NCBI GenBank assembly: GCA_003223975.1
Contig: QHXS01000048.1
Coordinates: forward strand, 1 to 34,224
Source: Acidobacteriota bacterium
Lineage (GTDB): Bacteria > Acidobacteriota > Blastocatellia > Pyrinomonadales > Pyrinomonadaceae
Reading direction: 5' to 3'
Length of the DNA: 34,224 nt
Notes under the pieces: generated by a model
The model's database searches: none
The model's input: the letters and a program-made list of their open reading frames with translations, nothing else
What the model was told of the DNA's origin: nothing
Part shown: piece by piece, positions 28,494 to 34,224 of the stretch
Numbering within the stretch: the first letter of the stretch is position 1
How the letters are laid out: each line of letters opens with the position of its first letter
Made by a program: the position numbers and the translations under genes

Positions 28494-28854
28494 AGTATAT
28501 AATCCCTGATAGGATGTCGGAGATGTCTTTCATCAACTCAGGACCGAGAGTCTCTATGGTGGGCAGGATAATTGCGTAGGTACCACCCCAACGGATCTCT
28601 AGCCAGATGCCGTAATCCATGGTGTGGTATAAAGAAACTCCGAAGGAATCGTTCGTGATCAACGCCTGAGACTGTAGTCCCGAGCGAGCGTCACCGGTGC
28701 GGTCTTCCCAAGGTGCGTTAGCCTGGGCGTACTCCGCTAGCTTCGGTGCGAATTCTTGAACTTTTTCTTCTAGCTTCTGCCGCGTCCTCTCGCTGAAATT
28801 ATCCAGCCCTTGCCATAGGGTATCGACTCCCCAATCCCAGTTAATTTGTGGCAT
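28486..28854 (-). CDS. Tail completion protein (HK97 gp10-like), 122 aa
   Basis: The motif ANAPWEDRTGDARSGL (45-60) is the signature of the HK97 gp10/neck family, followed by SLYHTMDYGIWLE (75-87), another conserved stretch, and a helix near the end. The N-terminal 40 residues are a helical coil. It lies between the head closure and tail terminator genes, as expected for a neck or tail completion protein, and overlaps both. Confidence 0.87.
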   Translation of the reverse strand: MPQINWDWGVDTLWQGLDNFSERTRQKLEEKVQEFAPKLAEYAQANAPWEDRTGDARSGLQSQALITNDSFGVSLYHTMDYGIWLEIRWGGTYAIILPTIETLGPELMKDISDILSGIIYYD

Positions 28855-29254
28855 CCGGACCTCTGTAGATTATACCGGCTTGCTTATGGTCGTGCCTCCT
28901 GACTTGAACGAAATTGACCTCGAAGCGTCCTGGGTTGAACACCGTTTCGTCAGTCCAGATGAAGTAATCATTCTTCTCTATATCTGACTCTGGCGTCCCT
29001 ATCAGGACATACTCAATGAGGCTCGTTTCATCCTCGCCAGTTTTGAGGGTTGCCTTGGCAAGTTCAATGGTGAGACGACGCTTGAAAGGCATGAAGGAGA
29101 ACTTCTGTGCCTCGAGAACCGTCTCTCCAGTGATGACCCTACCGCCTGCTGCCGTGGTTGACCAGATAGGCCGGTGCAGAACGATGGTTATGTAATCAAG
29201 GTCAATGTATTTGTGCATCAACCTATCGCGTACCTGTCGTTCTGACCAGCTCAT
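28841..29254 (-). CDS. Head closure / head-tail stopper protein, 137 aa
   Basis: Beta-rich protein in the stopper position. LDYITIVLHRPIWSTTAAGG (19-38), then a long strand region ending in a DYFIWTDETVFNPGRFEV stretch (94-111, a typical strand-turn in the SPP1 gp16/lambda FII fold) support the call. GTG or other starts are not needed: the ATG at 29254 overlaps the adaptor stop (ATGA). It should plug the portal channel until tail joining. Confidence 0.78.
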   Translation of the reverse strand: MSWSERQVRDRLMHKYIDLDYITIVLHRPIWSTTAAGGRVITGETVLEAQKFSFMPFKRRLTIELAKATLKTGEDETSLIEYVLIGTPESDIEKNDYFIWTDETVFNPGRFEVNFVQVRRHDHKQAGIIYRGPDATN

Positions 29255-29586
29255 CTCGATGACCTCTGTCTGCGGATATCCCCGATGACAGCTCTACCCC
29301 GTCCAGAGGTTGGGGCAAAGCCGGCATACAGGTCAACCATCCGCTTCGCTGCTTTGTGAAGTTCCGTCAACTCCCGCATGGCATTGCCCTCGTTCACTGT
29401 GACCAGGTTCGCGTAGTTGGCCATCTTCGCCATCCACCCATGCCATGCCGCGGCCTCTACAGTACTGCCAGTCTCGAGGAAATCGTCGACCTCCTCGTTA
29501 CTGAACATCGTATCTGCATCAGTCTTACCAGCAGGAATGCTTTCACCTAGAAGCAAACGAAGGCGCTCATGTGGGGTTTGATTCAC
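29251..29586 (-). CDS. Head-tail adaptor (connector) protein, 111 aa
   Basis: Predominantly helical with the form of SPP1 gp15/HK97 gp6-type adaptors: FSNEEVDDFLETGSTVEAAA (28-47), WHGWMAKMAN, a long helix with LTELHKAAKRMVDLYAGF (73-90), and a basic RGRAVIGDIRRQRSSR tail. It starts with GTG in a GTGA overlap with the SAP-like gene. It would sit on the portal ring. Confidence 0.82.
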   Translation of the reverse strand: MNQTPHERLRLLLGESIPAGKTDADTMFSNEEVDDFLETGSTVEAAAWHGWMAKMANYANLVTVNEGNAMRELTELHKAAKRMVDLYAGFAPTSGRGRAVIGDIRRQRSSR

Positions 29587-30050
29587 GAGGGTCGATCCTC
29601 CGCTGTGAGTTGGTCACTGTCGAACCGACGCATCCGTTCGATGAGCTCCTGCTTCTTCCCACCCACTACGAGCTCATTCTCTCGCAGTGAATCACGGAGT
29701 TCTTCGGTGGTCCAAGTGTCGTAGTCGTCATCCGTGGCTTCTTCACCGTCGACCATGCCTTCGGTTCCGTATCCACGAACTTCGACCACACCACCTTGAT
29801 CACCGATGCGAGGAGGGCCTTCCTCTTCCTCTTTCTTCTTGCGACGGTAAAACTCTTTGAGCTGTTCCGCCGAGAAACCCTTGACGACATCCCAGCCATC
29901 ACCTTCGTCCACGTAAGCACGACCCGTAAACGGATCCCGCTTTAGAGGCGTGATGTGTGGAGGGAGGAGGCCTCTGTCCTGAAGATAGAGAATGTCATTC
30001 TCATCAAGATCACCCGAGGCAATCTTTTCTGGGTCGATTTCTTTACTCAT
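29583..30050 (-). CDS. Head-region protein with C-terminal SAP-like domain, 155 aa
   Basis: The N-terminal 60 residues contain LYLQDRGLLPPHITPLKRDP, followed by a charged KKKEEEEG region. Residues 112-142 (TWTTEELRDSLRENELVVGG followed by KKQELIERMRR) match the helix-loop-helix of SAP/Rho-N-like domains, which bind DNA or RNA. Such a domain next to the major capsid gene is found in several actinobacteriophages. It may bind DNA at the portal or inside the head. The gene is in an unbroken run, with a GTGA overlap at its end. Confidence 0.75.
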   Translation of the reverse strand: MSKEIDPEKIASGDLDENDILYLQDRGLLPPHITPLKRDPFTGRAYVDEGDGWDVVKGFSAEQLKEFYRRKKKEEEEGPPRIGDQGGVVEVRGYGTEGMVDGEEATDDDYDTWTTEELRDSLRENELVVGGKKQELIERMRRFDSDQLTAEDRPS

Positions 30051-30061
30051 GTCAGGCCTCC

Positions 30062-31237
30062 TTACGCGTACTGCGATGGAATGGTGTATGAAGCACTGGC
30101 AACGACCTGCTGAACCACACCAGCTCCACGTTGCCTGACTCCAGTTCCGAAGCCATGCAGGTAGAACGAGTCGATCAGCGGGTAGTCAGGGGTACGACCC
30201 TTGACCAAGCGCAGACCGCGAAGTGACGCATTGTCGTGCTGCCGGATGCCAACCGGGTTGCGAATGTCGAGTTCGCCACCAGAAGCTAGCATCACCATGT
30301 AGCCTGCCGGAATGTACTCTTCCTCGACCACGACTACCGGACCATAGGTACCGATGGTCTGAAGACCGGGGTAGTTTACAATGTTCGGTCGGCCCACAAT
30401 GCCGCTGTTCGCAGGAAGGAATACCCCGCCACCAACGCCTTCACCAGGGATGAAGGTGTAGAGAGAACCGGCAACACCAGCCTGAAGGGTACGAATGACC
30501 GCACCTTCCTGTTGGTTGACCAGCAGAATCAGACGATAGCCATTGGCCAAGCTGTACCCATGGTGGGTAAGTTGGTTGATCATCGCCTGAATATCACCCG
30601 CATCCACAGTGGCACCGTTACTACCGAAGTAGTGATTGTGACCTGTGGTGTGGACAATGTTCTTCCAGCTGGGCGGAACCATGGTGTCACCATTGTAGAA
30701 CGGGTACACATTGAACGAGTTGCCCTCAATGGTTGCCGTGTTGGTGGTGTTGTTGAAGATTCGCTTGAAGATCTTCGTGAAGAGGAGCCGGTTGTCCGCT
30801 TCCATTGCCTGGTTATTGAGCGCAGCGAGTTGCTCCGAAGAGGTCTCTGCGAGAAACATCCAGGTGTAGCGGATAGCCAAGTCCCACCACTTGAAGTCAA
30901 AGCCCATTTGGAACGCAGGGCCCAAGCGAATGCCGGTCGGCTCACCGTACTCCGAGGCTTCTTGGAAGTCTTCCTGCACTGGGTATCGAACATTCTCGAT
31001 TGGGTTCGATACGTCAAACGTAAGAAGATTTACCAAGGTGGAACGTTGACGGTTCCACATAGCAATGGTACGAGAGAACTCGGCCCACATATCAGCCAAC
31101 GGTACATGATCAATTGTCTCGGTGATCAGGTCGGCCATCTCGTTGTAACCACGAGCTCCACCGCCTGCCTGACCGAGCTTCTTGATGATGTCATCGGTGC
31201 TGTAGTGATTGGGGATGAGTAGCTTGTCACTAAACAT
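30062..31237 (-). CDS. Major capsid protein, 391 aa
   Basis: The size, position after the scaffold and decoration genes, and sequence indicate an HK97-fold capsid: an N-arm with LLIPNHYSTDDIIKKL, a long helix, NPIENVRYPV, and a P-domain/A-domain region with GDIQAMINQLTHHGYSL and VNQQEGAVIRTLQAG. The ATG at 31237 is used because its ribosome binding site GGTTGGTGG lies upstream and it overlaps the decoration gene by only 8 bases; a reading to 31315 would overlap more. There is no protease gene in the window, and the N-terminus lacks a long delta domain. Confidence 0.92.
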   Translation of the reverse strand: MFSDKLLIPNHYSTDDIIKKLGQAGGGARGYNEMADLITETIDHVPLADMWAEFSRTIAMWNRQRSTLVNLLTFDVSNPIENVRYPVQEDFQEASEYGEPTGIRLGPAFQMGFDFKWWDLAIRYTWMFLAETSSEQLAALNNQAMEADNRLLFTKIFKRIFNNTTNTATIEGNSFNVYPFYNGDTMVPPSWKNIVHTTGHNHYFGSNGATVDAGDIQAMINQLTHHGYSLANGYRLILLVNQQEGAVIRTLQAGVAGSLYTFIPGEGVGGGVFLPANSGIVGRPNIVNYPGLQTIGTYGPVVVVEEEYIPAGYMVMLASGGELDIRNPVGIRQHDNASLRGLRLVKGRTPDYPLIDSFYLHGFGTGVRQRGAGVVQQVVASASYTIPSQYA

Positions 31238-31583
31238 TGACCACCAACCGATCTGCCTCAACTGTATGGCCGACGTAGATCTGCGTGGCTGATGCCGCGG
31301 CAGATGAAATAACACCAGTGGTGGTGTTTGCGGTGTAGGCAGTACCGGCTACGAGAGCCGCTTCTACGAGTTCACCGTGTTTCATCACGTCCACAATATC
31401 TCCAGCATTCTTGTTCGACGGGATACAGATGACGCCTGCAATTCCGGACTGTCCGGCACCGACCACCACTCTACCACTGCTATTGAGACCAACTGCAATG
31501 GGTGCAGCTGCTCCTGTGTAGCTAGCGGCGAGAGGCGCCCGGAAACCGCTACCGACCGGATTGTACTTGTCAATCCTAGCCAT
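31230..31583 (-). CDS. Capsid decoration/stabilisation-like protein, 117 aa
   Basis: Rich in Ala, Gly, Val and Thr, with SGFRAPLAASYTGAA (12-26), then VVGAGQSGIAGVICIP and VDVMKHGELVE (65-75), the strand-turn pattern of lambda gpD/SHP-like capsid trimers. The place between scaffold and capsid genes is usual for this class. It would bind the outer surface and stabilise the head against DNA pressure. The function is inferred from composition, length and position. Confidence 0.75.
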   Translation of the reverse strand: MARIDKYNPVGSGFRAPLAASYTGAAAPIAVGLNSSGRVVVGAGQSGIAGVICIPSNKNAGDIVDVMKHGELVEAALVAGTAYTANTTTGVISSAAASATQIYVGHTVEADRLVVNV

Positions 31584-31600
31584 TAGGCTTCCCTTCTTGG

Positions 31601-32293
31601 TTAACGTCCCATCCGAAGCGCTGGGTATTTATCCTTCAGAGCTTCGTCAGGATCTGGTTCTTGCTTACCATGCTTTCCGCCACCGAACTTCGAACCGCTG
31701 GGAAGAGGCTTTGTCTCACCGATGAGGTGTGGCTTCTTGCTCACCAAAGACTTCAGCGCATCATCCACCGACTTCTCGTCGATGGTGATCTCGTCAGGCT
31801 CATCCTCATCCTGCTCCACGTCGATCAACTCTCGGTCGATCAGACGTAGCGCATCATCCAAGTCAACGAACTTCATGTTCATTGCCTTCTTCTGAATGAG
31901 GTTGTCCAATGCTGATTGCTTCAGCTTCGCAGCAAGCTTCTCTGCCTTGGTCTTGTTTTCCGTGGCTTCATTCTTTGCTCTGTCCAGGTCCGAAGCATCT
32001 TTGTCTTCGAGAGACTTCTTACCTCTGGCCAGTTTCTTATTTTCCTTCTCGAGTTTCCTCCGAGCATCTCGCTCCTTCTTGAGGGCACCTTTGAGGGCAG
32101 CAGTATCTTCTTTGTCCCCATCATCACCTGAGTCATCGTCAGTGTCGTCATCGTCAGTATCGTCAGTATCGTCGTCGTCAGTTGAATCGTCCGTCTCATC
32201 CTTCGGGTCACCCTTAGGAGGATCCTTCTTATCCTTGTCGTCTTCGAAACCTCGTATGACTATGTCTTCTAGGAACAAGTTTTTCTTACCCAT
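31601..32293 (-). CDS. Scaffolding protein, 230 aa
   Basis: An Asp-rich low-complexity N-terminus (residues about 25-60, poly-DD/TD repeats), a long coiled-coil (about 62-130, KKERDARRKLEKENKKL region) and a C-terminal acidic/hydrophobic part with PLPSGSKFGGGKHGKQEP near 195-212. This is the plan of SPP1/HK97-type assembly scaffolds. The ATG at 32293 is the likely start; a GTG lies one codon earlier. It is transcribed between portal and decoration genes. It should be removed before DNA packaging; a self-cleaving protease domain is not seen. Confidence 0.87.
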   Translation of the reverse strand: MGKKNLFLEDIVIRGFEDDKDKKDPPKGDPKDETDDSTDDDDTDDTDDDDTDDDSGDDGDKEDTAALKGALKKERDARRKLEKENKKLARGKKSLEDKDASDLDRAKNEATENKTKAEKLAAKLKQSALDNLIQKKAMNMKFVDLDDALRLIDRELIDVEQDEDEPDEITIDEKSVDDALKSLVSKKPHLIGETKPLPSGSKFGGGKHGKQEPDPDEALKDKYPALRMGR

Positions 32294-32322
32294 CACGGGT
32301 ATCCTTTCATGGCCTCTCGCCG

Positions 32323-33897
32323 TTAACGTTTGGTAACTACTTCATTACCATCCGACTCATTGACTCGACTCTTGTTGTTCGAGTTCGACTTTTGGTTTGC
32401 TGGAAGAGTAGCTCCAGGCCCTGTCTTACGTCCACCAGGTCCAGGCAATTGGTCTTGCTGACCGAACTGTTGTTGCTGGGACTGCAGTGTCATGTCGAGG
32501 AAAGCCTGCTCCTCCTCCAGAATCTGTTGCTCCATATCGTCTGGGAATATGTAGCCAAGCTTCTCCATCTCGAGGCGGAAATACGCTCTAGAGATGACCT
32601 TGCGATCTATCATATTGGTAAGTTCTTCAACATGCTTTGCCCTGTTGATGGGCAGTTTGTCACCCAGCTTCGCAATGATCTTCAGATCCCCGAAGTCCAC
32701 ACCCTCGTAGACTCTGAACCAAACCTTCAGATCGAAGAACATCTGCGTGAGCTTCTCTATCGCAAATGTATCCCTGAGTTCGATCTTTGCCATGAGCGGC
32801 TCGAACTTGACCGCCAGCGTCATAGGGGATTCAGCCGTAGCAACATCCACACGACCGAGGGTGACATCAGGCGTTCCTGAGGCTTCGTAGAGAGAGCGCT
32901 CGAGGTATTCAATGTGTTTCTCAATCGACGACGTGTTCGTGATTCCGTCGAGCTTCTTGAACAAGGTCTGACCTGGGACAGTCAGAACCTTGCCCGGAGC
33001 GATAGTCCAGGCGATCTCGCGTCCCGCTTTGTCTACGGGAGGAGAAGCGTCAGTGACGTAAGCACCAAGACCAGCAAGAGAAATACCAGTATCGGTATCA
33101 GTAATTGCTTGGTTAACTGCCTGGAAAACTCTCTCAAATCCCTTGAGTTCCGAGGATCCGAAGGGGTCGCCATCCCACATCCCATTCTTGAAGTGGTACA
33201 CTGGAATCTGCAGAATGTCTGGCGCCAAGGTCTCGAGCGGGTGAATCACTGAGATTCGTGTGGCTTTCTCAGGGTCATTCCAACCCTCGAGTTCCCAGAG
33301 ATCCTCAACCCTCCACACAGTTCCGTTGTCGTTATATCCGTACTGGAGGATCTTGACTATGGATTTGTTGGGATCATCAGGGTGTACCTGCAGCTCAACC
33401 AACCGTACTCCGGTGCGCTTGTTGAGGTCATCGGTATCAAACTCAGGGAAGTAACTTCCGGGGTGCACTGAGTTGATCGAAAGACGACTGCCCTCAGGTT
33501 GTTCAGGATCTCCTGTGATGTGTAGAAGCCAGTCACCCTTGACCACCCCTGATAGCTTGGCGATTTGGAACCTCGAGAAGAACTCCTCCCGAGCAAAAAA
33601 ATCCTCCAAGAACAACTGCTGATCTTTGTGCTTGTCCTTATCCTCGACCTCGATGGTCAGACCTTTGAGGAAGTAGTGGGCGGTGATGTCCACAATCTTA
33701 CGAGGGTTCGGGATGAAGATTGGCCCGCCCTCATTCTCCTCATCAACCAGCACAATATCGAAGGTATCCGGGACACTCCAGTACATATCGTCGTACTGAT
33801 CATACGAGGCGATACGTGCTTGTTCTAGGTCAGGAACCCACTCCGGAAATCCAGAGATATATGGAGTTACTGTACTGTAAGGAGTAACTATGTCCAT
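32323..33897 (-). CDS. Portal protein, 524 aa
   Basis: Large protein directly after terminase (TAATG overlap). Portal-like features: N-terminal acidic/aromatic region with YDQYDDMYWSVPDTF, KLSGVVKGDWLLHITGDP (114-131), DPFGSSELKGFERVFQAVNQ (240-259, the conserved crown-wing segment), and a C-terminal stem region with KLGDKLPINRAKHVEELTNM. The last 50 residues are Gln/Asn-rich and disordered (QSQQQQFGQQDQLPGPGG). It forms the dodecameric DNA gate. Length is in the usual range. Confidence 0.93.
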   Translation of the reverse strand: MDIVTPYSTVTPYISGFPEWVPDLEQARIASYDQYDDMYWSVPDTFDIVLVDEENEGGPIFIPNPRKIVDITAHYFLKGLTIEVEDKDKHKDQQLFLEDFFAREEFFSRFQIAKLSGVVKGDWLLHITGDPEQPEGSRLSINSVHPGSYFPEFDTDDLNKRTGVRLVELQVHPDDPNKSIVKILQYGYNDNGTVWRVEDLWELEGWNDPEKATRISVIHPLETLAPDILQIPVYHFKNGMWDGDPFGSSELKGFERVFQAVNQAITDTDTGISLAGLGAYVTDASPPVDKAGREIAWTIAPGKVLTVPGQTLFKKLDGITNTSSIEKHIEYLERSLYEASGTPDVTLGRVDVATAESPMTLAVKFEPLMAKIELRDTFAIEKLTQMFFDLKVWFRVYEGVDFGDLKIIAKLGDKLPINRAKHVEELTNMIDRKVISRAYFRLEMEKLGYIFPDDMEQQILEEEQAFLDMTLQSQQQQFGQQDQLPGPGGRKTGPGATLPANQKSNSNNKSRVNESDGNEVVTKR

Positions 33898-34224
33898 TAC
33901 CTCATCCTGCCTCTGCGTCTTCCGACTACCGCACGTCGAGTAGTGGGCAACTGAATCTTCTCGTCCACTATGCTGAAGTAGCCGTAGATGAACCGACTAA
34001 GAGCCTCTGGACCATGGTTGTCTTTGTCCATGGGCAGCTCAGTTGAATTCTTCTGTTCTGTCTTGTGTCGAGGCCAGCGATATCCCTCCCGCATCTCCCA
34101 TGCGAGTTGCTTACAACTGAAGTCGACGACGATGTCAGCCTTCTGATTCTCCGGAGGTTCGTCAGGAGGCATGGGCTTGAGATGCTTGCGAACTAGGGCG
34201 GTTCGGGTTTGAACCTCTCCTCCG
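33897..34224 (-). CDS. Large terminase subunit, C-terminal end (partial)
   Basis: The frame is open to the window edge, so only the last 108 codons are present; the ATG at 34172 is internal. The visible part has KADIVVDFSCKQLAWEMREG, then LPMDKDNHGPEALSRFIYGY, the late terminase motif that ends the RNase H-like nuclease domain (acidic-Asn-His-Gly-x-Glu-Ala-Leu). It is followed by a basic tail (RRAVVGRRRGRMR). The ATPase domain and first two catalytic acids lie outside the window. Confidence 0.87.
   Translation of the reverse strand, partial: GGEVQTRTALVRKHLKPMPPDEPPENQKADIVVDFSCKQLAWEMREGYRWPRHKTEQKNSTELPMDKDNHGPEALSRFIYGYFSIVDEKIQLPTTRRAVVGRRRGRMR

Noticed and set aside
30512-31222. A 236-codon plus-strand frame
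   Set aside because: Fully antisense to the major capsid gene, with no ribosome binding site; a shadow of codon bias.
1-34224. CRISPR arrays, tRNA genes, insertion sequences, integrase/attachment site
   Set aside because: I found no regularly spaced repeats, cloverleaf-like sequences, transposase motifs or recombinase motifs on either strand.

Overview
This window is part of a tailed double-stranded DNA phage genome with a long non-contractile (siphovirus-type) tail. It has packaging, head, tail, lysis, replication and nucleotide-metabolism genes, with start/stop overlaps (ATGA, GTGA, TAATG) almost everywhere. All genes but one are on the minus strand, so the gene order below runs from the right end to the left. 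The amidase endolysin, the tail chaperone type and several small zinc proteins suggest a Gram-positive, probably actinobacterial host. That is an inference from resemblance only. No integrase, repressor, tRNA or CRISPR array is visible. The family A DNA polymerase carries Phe at the position equivalent to E. coli Pol I 762, which fits a virulent lifestyle.

Right half (34224 to about 19300), late module read leftward: C-terminal end of the large terminase (cut by the window edge), portal, scaffold, decoration-like protein, major capsid protein, a SAP-like domain protein, four head-tail connector/completion proteins, tail terminator, an acidic protein, a small zinc protein, major tail protein, tail assembly chaperones G and G-T (which need an unusual +1 or -2 frameshift), tape measure (937 aa), distal tail protein, one minor tail protein, endolysin and holin. 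A bidirectional terminator at 19261-19294 ends this module and the converging rightward gene.

Centre (18518-18630): a divergent promoter region. The rightward promoter (TTGACA-N17-TATGAT) drives the only plus-strand gene, which encodes an acid-flanked putative DNA-binding protein. The leftward promoter (TTGATC-N17-TATAAT) has a tandem 9-bp repeat between its boxes and starts the early/replication module.

Left half (18492 to 1), early/middle module read leftward: zinc protein, small membrane protein, SNF2-like helicase, then a nucleotide cluster (dNMP kinase, all-alpha dUTPase-like enzyme, two adjacent thymidylate-synthase-fold proteins, dCMP deaminase). Next come a DNA polymerase with an N-terminal uracil-DNA-glycosylase-like domain, a Cas4/RecB-like Fe-S nuclease, a Sak4-like ATPase, an ssDNA-binding-like protein, a VRR-NUC nuclease, an SNase-like nuclease, DUF1643, a LAGLIDADG endonuclease and a primase-helicase. 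Small genes are packed in between, eight of them only 34-59 codons long.

The most interesting signal is the nucleotide cluster. Both thymidylate-synthase-fold proteins carry Asp where ThyA has the dUMP-selecting Asn177, the change known from T4 dCMP hydroxymethylase. With the neighbouring kinase, dUTPase/dCTPase-type enzyme and dCMP deaminase this resembles the T4 (and partly the SPO1) route to modified pyrimidine DNA. A second signal is a duplicated control cassette: the plus-strand gene at 18672 and the minus-strand gene at 2681-3052 have identical promoter boxes and spacing, similar leaders with a small GGGG/CCCC hairpin, and products of similar architecture.
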